DNA of 32,341 nt from JACCXG01 sp963785755. GTDB taxonomy: Bacteria > Acidobacteriota > Vicinamibacteria > Vicinamibacterales > 2-12-FULL-66-21. Made by a program: the position numbers and the translations under genes. The DNA lies in assembly GCA_963785755.1 (NCBI GenBank), contig CAWAXG010000014.1, positions 1 through 32,341 of the forward strand. The letters are read 5' to 3'. The notes beneath the pieces are model-generated. The model was not told the DNA's origin and made no database searches. It was given only the letters and a program-made list of their open reading frames with translations. Positions 8,455 to 15,563 of this stretch are shown here, piece after piece; the stretch's first letter is position 1, and each line of letters opens with the position of its first letter.

Positions 8455-8874
8455 GTGGTCCTCCTCGATACGCACGTCTGGCTCTGGAGCGTCGAAGGCG
8501 ATCGGCGGCGAGTCGGCCGGCGTACGCGGCAGCTGCTCTCCCGCGCCGAGGCCGGGGAGGCAATTCGCATCTCTCCGGCAACCATCTTCGAGGTTGCGGC
8601 GCTGCACACGATGGGGCGGGTTCGTCTGGCCCGGCCGATCGAAGAGTGGATTCGCGAATCGCTGCAGGCGGGGGGCATTCGCATCGCGGAACTGTCGCCG
8701 GCGATTGCCCTGGACGCCGGCGCGATTCCACGCGACGCGCTGGCCGATCCGCTCGATCGTCTGCTCGTCGCGACGGCGCGCCGCCTCCAGGCGACGTTCC
8801 TCACCAGCGATGCGCGCATTCTCAGCTACGCCGCCAGGACCCGCGATCTCCGCGCGCAGAACGCGGCCGCGTGA
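8455..8874 (+). CDS. PIN-domain toxin (VapC-like ribonuclease)
   Basis: 139 residues, GTG start 3 bp after the antitoxin stop. PIN-domain acidic residues are visible: Asp5 (LLDTHVWLW), Glu46 (SPATIFEVAAL), Asp98/Asp101 (LADPLDRLLVATA) and Asp119 (FLTSDARIL). This LDTHVWLW / DPxDR type normally pairs with Phd-like antitoxins, as here. VapC toxins are Mg-dependent RNases that often cut tRNA or rRNA; the target here cannot be read from sequence. The gene converges on the Ser/Thr kinase gene 27 bp away. Confidence 0.9.
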   Translation: MVLLDTHVWLWSVEGDRRRVGRRTRQLLSRAEAGEAIRISPATIFEVAALHTMGRVRLARPIEEWIRESLQAGGIRIAELSPAIALDAGAIPRDALADPLDRLLVATARRLQATFLTSDARILSYAARTRDLRAQNAAA

Positions 8875-8901
8875 AGCGGTGTCACGAATCGTCGCGAGCG
8901 C

Positions 8902-11211
8902 TCAGGATCCGATCAGCCGCTCACCACCGGCCTCTTGAAACGCCGCGAGCGCGCGGGCGCGCCCTGCCTCCGCCTCCTCCCGCAGCGCGCGAAACGCGGG
9001 ATGATCCCGCAGCGCGTCGAACTGCGGACGATCGGCCAGGGTCGGGGCGACGAAATAGCCTTTGGCGACTGCGCGCTGGAGATACGGAAGCCCTTCCTCG
9101 TGCAGGCCGACATCGCACAGCAGCCATCCTTCCTGGAAGATCGCTTCGGGATCGTCGTTGATCTTCAACGGGCTCAGCGTGGACAGCCGGAAGGACATGT
9201 CCACGGTCCGGCGATCCAGCCAGGCCAACAGGTACTCGATCCACGCTTGAAAAATCGGAATGCGAGACTGCTGGCGCATCGCGATGACCTTCTGTCGCGC
9301 TTCGTCGCGGCGGCCGGAGAGGCCCAGTCCGATCGCGCGGATGCCATCGTCGGCGCCGGCAACCACTCGCGGCGCCTCGACGGTCAGCAGGTGATCGATC
9401 CTGCCCATCATGTGCAGGGTCTGCTCGAAGCTCGTCGGCACGTTCGGATCGAGCCGCCGCGCCTCTTCATGCGCGGCGATCGACTGGTCGAAGAGGCCGC
9501 AATAGCGACAGGCGTGTACAAGCCCGGCGAAGAGCTCGGGATCGTTGCCATGACGGCCCGCCTCGCCGAGGAGGCGCACGATCGCGCTCTGCGCCCGGCC
9601 GATGTCGGCCTCGAGGTTCGCGTAGAACTTGTGGGCGATCGACAGGCGGGGACTCAGGGCGAGCGCGCGGCGGAGCGCCTCTTCGGCGCGCGCCTCGCTG
9701 TCGGGCGAGGCCTCGATGTACTTGCCAATCACCCGATGGCAGCGGCCAAGCTGCGCCCAGGCGGGAGCGAAGCGCGGATCGAGATCGATGCAGCGCTGAT
9801 AGAGGTCGCGGGCGCTGGACAACCCGTCGTAGCTGCGCGCGAGCTCGTTGGCCCGCAGGTAGAGCTCATAGGCGCGGGCGTCGTGCGGCGCGTCGGGCGT
9901 CGGCGTCGGCGACGGATGTCCGCCCGAAAGCGGAAGCGAGAGCGCCTCTGACACGCGGCGCGTGATGTCGTCCTGGATCCGGAACAGATCGCCCATCGAC
10001 GACTGCACCGTGTGCGACGTCAGCAGCGTGCCGCCAGGCGCCTCGACGAGCTGCGCCGCGACTCGCAGCTGGTCGCCGGCGCGGACGAGCGTGCCCATGA
10101 CCACGCGATCGACGTCGGCATCCGCCGCCAGCGCCTTGAGGTCCGGCGCGTCCGTGCCGAAGCGCGCGCCGACCGCGCTCGAGCGGACGATCAATGACGC
10201 GTTGCGCGAGAGCGATGTCGCGATCGCGTCGGGCAGGCTGAACGCCAGGAAGTCGGTCTCGGGATCGGGCCGCAGCACCCGGAACGGCAGGACGACCAGC
10301 CGCGTGAGCGCGTACGCGACGCTCACGGCGGCACCGCTGTCCACGCCGTGGATCGCCCTCAGCTCCTCCGCCATGGCCTCCGCCGACGCGTGCCGGTCCG
10401 CCGGCTGCTTGGCCATCGCGCGGCGGACGACGCGATCCATGGCGACGACGGCGGCGGAACCGGTGAGGGCCGGCGGCTGCTCGTAGCGCGTGGCGTGGAG
10501 CACATCGAGCACGTTGCGGCCACCGAACGCCGGCCGCCCGGCGAGCATCTCGAACAGAACGGCGCCGGCCGCGAAGAGATCGCTGCGCGTGTCGACCGGG
10601 TCACCGGTCACCTGCTCGGGCGACATGTACCGCGGCGTGCCCATCACCACGCCGCTGCGCGTCAATCCGGTATCCGGATGGAGCGATCCATCGAGCTCGG
10701 GCCGCGCGAGACCGAAGTCGAGCACCTTCACGCCGTGAGCGGTGAGGAAGACGTTGGAGGGTTTCAGATCGCGATGCACGATCCCGCGCGCGTGCAGCGC
10801 GGACAGCGCGGCCAGCATGCCGAGCCCGATCGGCAGGGCTTGCGCCGCGGTCAACGGCCCCTGCCTGAGCCGCTCGGCCAGCGCTTCGCCCTCGAGCAGC
10901 TCCATCGCGATGAACAGGCGGCCGCCGTCTTCGCCGATCTCGTAAATCTGACAGATGTTCGGATGGTTGACGCTTGCGGCGGCCCGGGCCTCACGCCACA
11001 GACGCTGGCGCGCGGTCTCGTCGCTGGCCGCAGCGGTCAGCGTCTTGACCGCAATCGTCCGCTCGAGGCGATCGTCGCGCGCGGCATAGACGACACCCAT
11101 CCCCCCCTCACCCAGCTTGCGCTCGATCGCATACCGGCCGATGCGTTCCGGCAGAGTCTCGCCGACTGGAAGGGTCGGGTCGGATGAATTGTCGACCTGC
11201 TTCTCCGCCAC
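8902..11211 (-). CDS. Ser/Thr protein kinase with FlgO/TolB-like and TPR domains
   Basis: 769 residues, GTG start. Kinase domain about 25-290: glycine loop LGEGGMGVVY (33-42), Lys56, catalytic HRDLKPSN (Asp150, Asn155), DFG Asp167, GTPRYMSPEQ. Then a region beginning RLVVLPFRVLRP and continuing VDRVVMGTLVRAGDQLRVAAQLVEA, which resembles the FlgO/TolB-N-like module found between kinase and TPRs. From about 445 onward TPR-like helices appear (AYELYLRANELARSYDGLSSARDLYQ, APAWAQLGRCHRVIGK, EEGLPYLQRAVAKGYF). No clear transmembrane segment, so probably cytosolic. A TATGAT at 11225-11220 lies 8 bp before the start and no SD is visible. Substrate unknown. Frame intact. Confidence 0.92.
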   Translation of the reverse strand: MAEKQVDNSSDPTLPVGETLPERIGRYAIERKLGEGGMGVVYAARDDRLERTIAVKTLTAAASDETARQRLWREARAAASVNHPNICQIYEIGEDGGRLFIAMELLEGEALAERLRQGPLTAAQALPIGLGMLAALSALHARGIVHRDLKPSNVFLTAHGVKVLDFGLARPELDGSLHPDTGLTRSGVVMGTPRYMSPEQVTGDPVDTRSDLFAAGAVLFEMLAGRPAFGGRNVLDVLHATRYEQPPALTGSAAVVAMDRVVRRAMAKQPADRHASAEAMAEELRAIHGVDSGAAVSVAYALTRLVVLPFRVLRPDPETDFLAFSLPDAIATSLSRNASLIVRSSAVGARFGTDAPDLKALAADADVDRVVMGTLVRAGDQLRVAAQLVEAPGGTLLTSHTVQSSMGDLFRIQDDITRRVSEALSLPLSGGHPSPTPTPDAPHDARAYELYLRANELARSYDGLSSARDLYQRCIDLDPRFAPAWAQLGRCHRVIGKYIEASPDSEARAEEALRRALALSPRLSIAHKFYANLEADIGRAQSAIVRLLGEAGRHGNDPELFAGLVHACRYCGLFDQSIAAHEEARRLDPNVPTSFEQTLHMMGRIDHLLTVEAPRVVAGADDGIRAIGLGLSGRRDEARQKVIAMRQQSRIPIFQAWIEYLLAWLDRRTVDMSFRLSTLSPLKINDDPEAIFQEGWLLCDVGLHEEGLPYLQRAVAKGYFVAPTLADRPQFDALRDHPAFRALREEAEAGRARALAAFQEAGGERLIGS

Positions 11212-11219
11212 GTGACTCG

Positions 11220-11225
11220 ATCATA
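11220..11225 (-). promoter_or_regulatory. Possible -10 box of the kinase gene
   Basis: TATGAT on the minus strand ends 8 bp before the GTG start at 11211. Array R3 lies just upstream, and its units supply only a weak -35 at normal spacing. It suggests a leaderless transcript. Confidence 0.3.
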
Positions 11226-11233
11226 TCGTGGTC

Positions 11234-11350
11234 GGTTCAAGGGTTCAGGAGTTCAAAGGTTCAGGAGTTCGAAGGTTCACCGAACCTGTGAACTTTCGAA
11301 CGTCTGAACCCGAACCCCTGAACTGGTGAACCCCTGAACCCCTGAACTTT
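11234..11350. repeat. Octamer array R3, complete inverted repeat
   Basis: Left arm 11234-11281: six units in 8-bp register (GGTTCAAG, GGTTCAGG, AGTTCAAA, GGTTCAGG, AGTTCGAA, GGTTCACC). Right arm 11281-11350: CGAACCTG, TGAACTTT, CGAACGTC, TGAACCCG, then TGAACTGG, TGAACCCC twice and TGAACTTT. The arms can pair imperfectly over several tens of bases. It lies between two minus-strand genes and is partly translated as the end of the upstream gene. Confidence 0.9.
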
Positions 11351-13170
11351 TCATGACGAAGAGATCCTCGTCGTAGTGCGAATCCTGCGCGTCGACCGGA
11401 TGCCGCGAGCCGAACACGAGGAGGCGGCCGCCGTGGTCCAGCGAGGGCGCCCGGCTGTTCGCCATCCACTCTTCACCGTCGTCCGTGCTCACCCGGACGG
11501 TGCGGCGGGCGGAGCGATCGTGCACGAAGACATCCCAGAGCAGATTGATGTCGCGCTGCGCGGGCTGGCACTTGCCGTTGCAGAGCAGATCGCAGGCCAG
11601 CGATTGAAACGCGATCGTGGATCCATCGTAGGAGAGCGCAGGGCGGAGGCTGCTGCTGTTCCCTGGAAGTCCCTCTCCTGTGCGGCTGATCAACTCCGTC
11701 GCCCCTGACCTGAGATCGTGCACGTAGATCTGGGGCGTGCGTCCCCTGGACTCACGCGTCAGGTTCGGTGCCTGCGAGACGAACGCGACGAACCCGCCGT
11801 CGCCGCTGATCGCGGGATCGTAGCTGGCGCCATCGGGATCGTTGCCACCAGCGCTGCGGCTGATCCGTCGCAGGACGTTCGTCTGCATGTCACGCAGATA
11901 GACATCCGTCACGCCGTTTCCATCACGCGGCTCATCGACGCATGCAGCCCCGCGGCACGTGAGATCTGCCCTCGCGGCGAACACGACGAACCGCCCATCG
12001 GCGCTGATGCCTGGAGACATGCTCTGACCGGACGGGCGTGCACCGTCGCCGCGCGCGTCCACGCGCTTCCGCACGCCTGACGAGAGGCCAATCAGGTAGA
12101 TGCCAGTTGAACCGACGCCTTCTTTGCCCTTCTCGATCAGGTTCGTCGCCGCGGATTCGAACACGACGGACGTGCCATCGGCGTTGATGGCGGGATGGCG
12201 GCTGGGGCCTGAGGCCGGCCCGCCGCTGACGGCCGTAGACAGCAGCCGGGTCGTTCCTTGCTGGCGATCGCGCAGGAATATGTGCGACATGCCGGGCTCG
12301 AGCGGCGGATGAACGAGGTTGCCGGCCGCCGACTCGAAGACGACGAAGCGTCCGTCCCGGCTGATGTCCGCGCTGCGGCTGTCGCCATCGGCGGGCGCCC
12401 GGCCCGATCCGGCGCTCTCGAGCGAATACGCACCGGTTTCGAGGTCGAGCACGTAGACGTCGTTCACCTCGTTCCGATCCTCGACGACCAGTCGCGCCGG
12501 CGAGATGAAGACGAGATGACGTCCCTCGGCCGCGACGCGGGCCAGGCGGGTGGAGAGCGGCGACCCATCGGGGTTTGCCTGCGACACCGTCAGGGTCCGA
12601 TTGGCGGTCGGTGCCGGTCCGTTGACCCGAACCACCGTCCCGGCCCGGCCGGTCCATCAGCTCGCGCGAGACCCGCTGCCCGGCTTCAATGGCGCGCCGC
12701 GTCTCGAAGCTGTTCTCTCCATTCTTCCAGACGGCCTCGTTGTCCGCCTGCTCGCCAAGGTTCACGCCATCGAGCTGTTCGAGGATGTGCTCGAACTCGT
12801 GCGCGAGCAGCGACGCGGCGTCCGGCGAGACATCGACGTAGACGCTGGCGGAAACCAGGTCGCCGCCCTGGAACGTCATCTTGCTGCGGGCGGCGATAGA
12901 GGGCGGCCGCGGCTGATCCTCGGGCAGAACCGTGACTTTCAACTGCCTCGCGGCGGCGATCCTGGCGCACTGACGCCGGAACGTGGGCGAACCCTCCCAG
13001 AGCCGGTCGAGAACCGGGCGGAGTGGCGGCGCGACCTCCAGGTTCCCGGGCCGCAGGTTCCCGGGCCGCAGGCTGCCCGCCTCGCCGCCATCCTGGCTGG
13101 CCGCGACCGGGCCAAGTAGTTCAGACGCAAGGAGAACCGAGCCAATGAGAACCTGAAGACCGCACCGCAT
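11277..13170 (-). CDS. Secreted HExxH plus PD40 (TolB-like propeller) protein, one frameshift
   Basis: The start is ATG 13170 with AGGGAGGGG four bases upstream. Signal peptide (GLQVLIGSVLLASELLGPVAA), then a domain with the zinc-peptidase motif HEFEH in SLLAHEFEHILEQLDG and a downstream Glu (SFETRRAIEAGQRV). The frame breaks near 12643 in a GGCCGGGCCGGG run; removing one base joins RELMDRP to TVVRVNGPAPTANRT. The rest carries PD40/WD40-like beta-propeller repeats (ISRDGRFVVFES, INADGTSVVFES, ISADGRFVVFAA, ISGDGGFVAFVS). The natural protein seems to end near DEDLFVMK (about 11350). The last 22 codons are read from array R3 and stop at the first unit of its other arm. Repaired length is about 630 residues. 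Function unknown; probably periplasmic. Confidence 0.75.
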
Positions 13171-13276
13171 GTCGCCCCTCCCTGCGGCCCCGAGCCGCAT
13201 GTCGGGGAGGGAGGCGCAATCCGGTGAAAACAGCTGTCACGCGGCCGGGCGGTACAATGACCCGGCTCCAGAGAGA

Positions 13277-13292
13277 GGGTCGGATCCGACCC
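13277..13292. repeat. 16-bp perfect palindrome before the sigma factor gene
   Basis: GGGTCGGATCCGACCC is fully self-complementary and ends 11 bp before the ATG at 13304. It could be an operator, or a REP-like palindrome of the kind associated with RAYT transposases. One copy alone cannot decide. Confidence 0.5.
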
Positions 13293-13303
13293 CTTTGACC
13301 CCG

Positions 13304-13882
13304 ATGACTCCGGCAGGTCCAAAATCGGCACACGACGTGACCGCCCTGCTCCTCGAGTGGAGAAGCGGTGACGAAAAGGCAGTCGAGCGGTTGCTCCCGC
13401 TCGTGCACGGCGAGTTGCGGCGGCTGGCGAAGCGCCAGATGGCTGGCGAACGGCCGGGGCACGTGCTCCAGGCCACCGCGCTGGTCAACGAGGTCTACCT
13501 GCGGCTGGTCGACATCCAGCGGGTCCAATGGCAGGACCGGGCGCATTTCTTCGCGATGGCCGCCCGGCTGATGCGCCGGGTCCTCGTGGATTTCGCCCGG
13601 GCGCAGAAAAATCAGAAGCGCGGCGGCGCGCTCCATCGCGTCACGCTCGACCAGAATCTGCTCGTCGCCAGTGAAGCCCCCGTCGACCTGATCGCCATAG
13701 ACGATGCGCTCAGGGCGCTGGCGGTGGAGTACGAGCGGAAGGCCCAGGTGGTGGAGCTCCGATTCTTCGGCGGCCTGAGCGTCGAGGAAACCGCCGAAGC
13801 GCTCGGCATCTCCCAGGAAACAGTGATGCGGGACTGGAAGTTCGCGAAGAACTGGCTGATGCGTCACCTCTCGCGCCGCTGA
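13304..13882 (+). CDS. ECF-type RNA polymerase sigma factor (Sig-70_X6 / TIGR02999-like)
   Basis: 192 residues from ATG 13304; the frame is open upstream to 13169 but that stretch is not family-like. Region 2: DVTALLLEWRSGDEKAVERLLPLVHGELRRLA, then ALVNEVYLRLVD, HFFAMAARLMRRVLVDFARAQKNQKRG. Region 4: VVELRFFGGLSVEETAEALGISQETVMRDWKFAKNWL. These are hallmarks of the ECF-like family common in Acidobacteria and Planctomycetes, which usually sits next to Ser/Thr kinases and lacks a classical anti-sigma factor. The TPR kinase gene nearby fits that pattern. No clear SD. The gene is divergent from the PD40 gene. Confidence 0.92.
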   Translation: MTPAGPKSAHDVTALLLEWRSGDEKAVERLLPLVHGELRRLAKRQMAGERPGHVLQATALVNEVYLRLVDIQRVQWQDRAHFFAMAARLMRRVLVDFARAQKNQKRGGALHRVTLDQNLLVASEAPVDLIAIDDALRALAVEYERKAQVVELRFFGGLSVEETAEALGISQETVMRDWKFAKNWLMRHLSRR

Positions 13883-13929
13883 CTTCGCGGTCGGCGGAAC
13901 ACCGGTCAGAGTTCGCTGCCGGCGAAGTC

Positions 13930-14031
13930 GGTTCAAAGGTTCAAGAGTTCAGGGGTTCAAAGGTTCGTCGAGTTCAGAACGTAGAACTCAGAACCCGAAC
14001 CAATGAACCCTTGAACCTTGAACTTCTGAAC
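13930..14031. repeat. Octamer array R4, inverted repeat between convergent genes
   Basis: Left arm: GGTTCAAA, GGTTCAAG, AGTTCAGG, GGTTCAAA, GGTTCGTC from 13930. Centre: GAGTTCAGAACGTAGAACTCAGAAC, itself symmetric. Right arm: CGAACCAA, TGAACCCT, TGAACCT, TGAACTTC, TGAAC to 14031. It lies between the ends of the sigma factor and GIDE-like genes, where a hairpin could act as a two-way terminator. Confidence 0.88.
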
Positions 14032-14053
14032 GATTTCGACAGCGAGTCAGCGT

Positions 14054-15364
14054 TTAGATGGCGAGCTCGAGCGGAATGCCCTCCGTCGCCGCCCCCGCCG
14101 CGCGCAGCAGCGCCGCCACGTCGTCGTGGCCGCCGCGAATCGCTTCGCTGAGCGCGGTCGCGCCCATCGCGTTCTCGACGTGCAGGTGGGCGCCTGCGGC
14201 GAGCAGCACCGTCACGAGCGGGCCATTACCCATCCCCGCGGCGCGAATCAGCAGCGTGTCGCCACCTTCACGAGCCCGGACGTTGACGTCGGCGCCCAGC
14301 CGGATGAGCGCCGCGGCGATGGCCGGATCGCGGACGTCGAGCAGGACGGCGTCGAACGAGTCGCGCGCGTTCGGGTTCGCCCCTCGTCGCACCGCACGCT
14401 CGAGCGCCTCGACATCGTTGTCCTGCACCGCGCTGCGAATCACGCTCGCCTGACGATCGTCCGTCTCGCGTGAATGGCGCGTCTCGCTCATGTAGAAAGC
14501 CAGGCCGAGCATCGCATGGGTCACCAGAAAGAACGACAGCCCGAGCAGCGTTTGCGATCGCGCCGTTCCGACGACGTCGCGGCGAACGGCGTCGAGGGTC
14601 CCGGGCCACAGCCGGTTGAGCGTCGCGCCGCGCGGCACGAGCGCGCGCTTCGCCGCATCGTAGCGGCCGAGGGCGCACACCTGCTGCCCGACCTGCACGA
14701 TCCGCTCGCCGAGCAGGCGCTGCTCGAACGGAATGGGTCCGCTGGTCAGCCGGAAATCCTTCCGCACGATGCCATCGTCGTCCGCAAGCGCGTCGTCGAA
14801 CTCGGAGAACAGCTTCAAGGCGCCCAGGCCCTGCGATGCCTCGAAGGTGGTGCTGGCCAGGTACTGCTCCGCGCGCCCGCGCGCCCCAGGACCCCGGCGG
14901 TCCTGCTTGAACTCGTCGAGCAATGGAAAGCCGAGCAGCCGGACTCCACCGTGTGGCGTGTCGATCGTCGCGGCCGCCATGGCGAAGCCCGCAATGTCGA
15001 CCGGCCGCGAGTTCGTCTTGCCGTGACGCTCGTGCCTGAAGACTTCGTACTCGTAGGCGACACAGGTCTCGCCGCCAAGCGGGCTCGTCAACGGCACGCC
15101 GAGCGGACGGATGGGTCCGGCGGCCGCCACGAGCTTGCCGTCCACCGGCGGTTCGCGGCGTGCGGCACGCGCAAACGCGCCCATGTCCCGCCACGCCCAG
15201 AACACGTGGCCGATGCTGCTGATCCCGATCCCGCCGAAGATCGCGCCGAAGCCCGCCGCGATCAGGTTCCCGGGCCACTCGAAGTAGCGGGTGAAGAACC
15301 ACAGGTACGCCGCGAACAGGGCGGCGAAGAACAGCAGGATGAGGGCGCAGCTGCGGCGAAGCAT
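14054..15364 (-). CDS. Membrane protein with GIDE-like domain and C-terminal ankyrin repeats
   Basis: 436 residues. Two N-terminal hydrophobic segments (about 6-24 and 33-56). Next a soluble domain about 75-265 (GKLVAAAGPIRPLGVPLTSPLGGETCVAYEYEVF, FAMAAATIDTPHGGVRLLGFPLL, VQVGQQVCALGRYD), which resembles the GIDE domain of MUL1/GIDE-type proteins. A third membrane segment follows at about 275-297 (LLGLSFFLVTHAMLGLAFYM), then three or four ankyrin repeats (DVEALERAVRRGANPNARD, IAAALIRLGADVNVRA, LVTVLLAAGAHLHVEN, DVAALLRAAGA). In eukaryotic GIDE proteins a RING follows the last helix; here ankyrins take its place. The GIDE assignment is by pattern only. TTGTCG-N18-TACAAT lies just before the start and no SD is visible. 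Confidence 0.75.
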   Translation of the reverse strand: MLRRSCALILLFFAALFAAYLWFFTRYFEWPGNLIAAGFGAIFGGIGISSIGHVFWAWRDMGAFARAARREPPVDGKLVAAAGPIRPLGVPLTSPLGGETCVAYEYEVFRHERHGKTNSRPVDIAGFAMAAATIDTPHGGVRLLGFPLLDEFKQDRRGPGARGRAEQYLASTTFEASQGLGALKLFSEFDDALADDDGIVRKDFRLTSGPIPFEQRLLGERIVQVGQQVCALGRYDAAKRALVPRGATLNRLWPGTLDAVRRDVVGTARSQTLLGLSFFLVTHAMLGLAFYMSETRHSRETDDRQASVIRSAVQDNDVEALERAVRRGANPNARDSFDAVLLDVRDPAIAAALIRLGADVNVRAREGGDTLLIRAAGMGNGPLVTVLLAAGAHLHVENAMGATALSEAIRGGHDDVAALLRAAGAATEGIPLELAI

Positions 15365-15376
15365 AGTCGGTCACGT

Positions 15377-15406
15377 ATTGTAGGCGTCACGTCCCAAGCC
15401 CGACAA
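15377..15406 (-). promoter_or_regulatory. Possible promoter of the GIDE-like/ankyrin gene
   Basis: On the minus strand TTGTCG (15406-15401) and TACAAT (15382-15377) are 18 bp apart. The predicted start of transcription is about 6 nt before the ATG at 15364, so the leader would be too short for an SD. Confidence 0.35.
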
Positions 15407-15482
15407 TTACGTTCCCCCCACGACACGAGCGATACGACATTGTCAGTTGCGCTGACGAGGCGCGTGGATTCATCATGCCGAA

Positions 15483-15553
15483 CATGGCACATCGCACGTG
15501 CCACGTGGGACGACAGCACGTTGCACGTTGCACCGTGGCACCGTGGCACGTTG
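15483..15553. repeat. Second octamer-like array (GCACGTTG/GCACCGTG)
   Basis: Right half: GCACGTT, GCACGTT, GCACCGTG, GCACCGTG, GCACGTTG in tandem. Left half: TGGCACAT, CGCACGTG, CCACGTGG. CACGTG is self-complementary, so the region can fold on itself. The array ends directly before the GAGGAGG ribosome binding site of the TonB receptor. Same size class and intergenic setting as the GGTTCA arrays, different sequence. Confidence 0.75.
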
Positions 15554-15563
15554 AGGAGGTCGC

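Noticed and set aside
11234..14031. GGTTCAA as a tRNA T-arm
   Set aside because: GGTTCAA resembles the T-loop consensus, but there is no acceptor stem, anticodon arm or CCA end; the match repeats every 8 bp.
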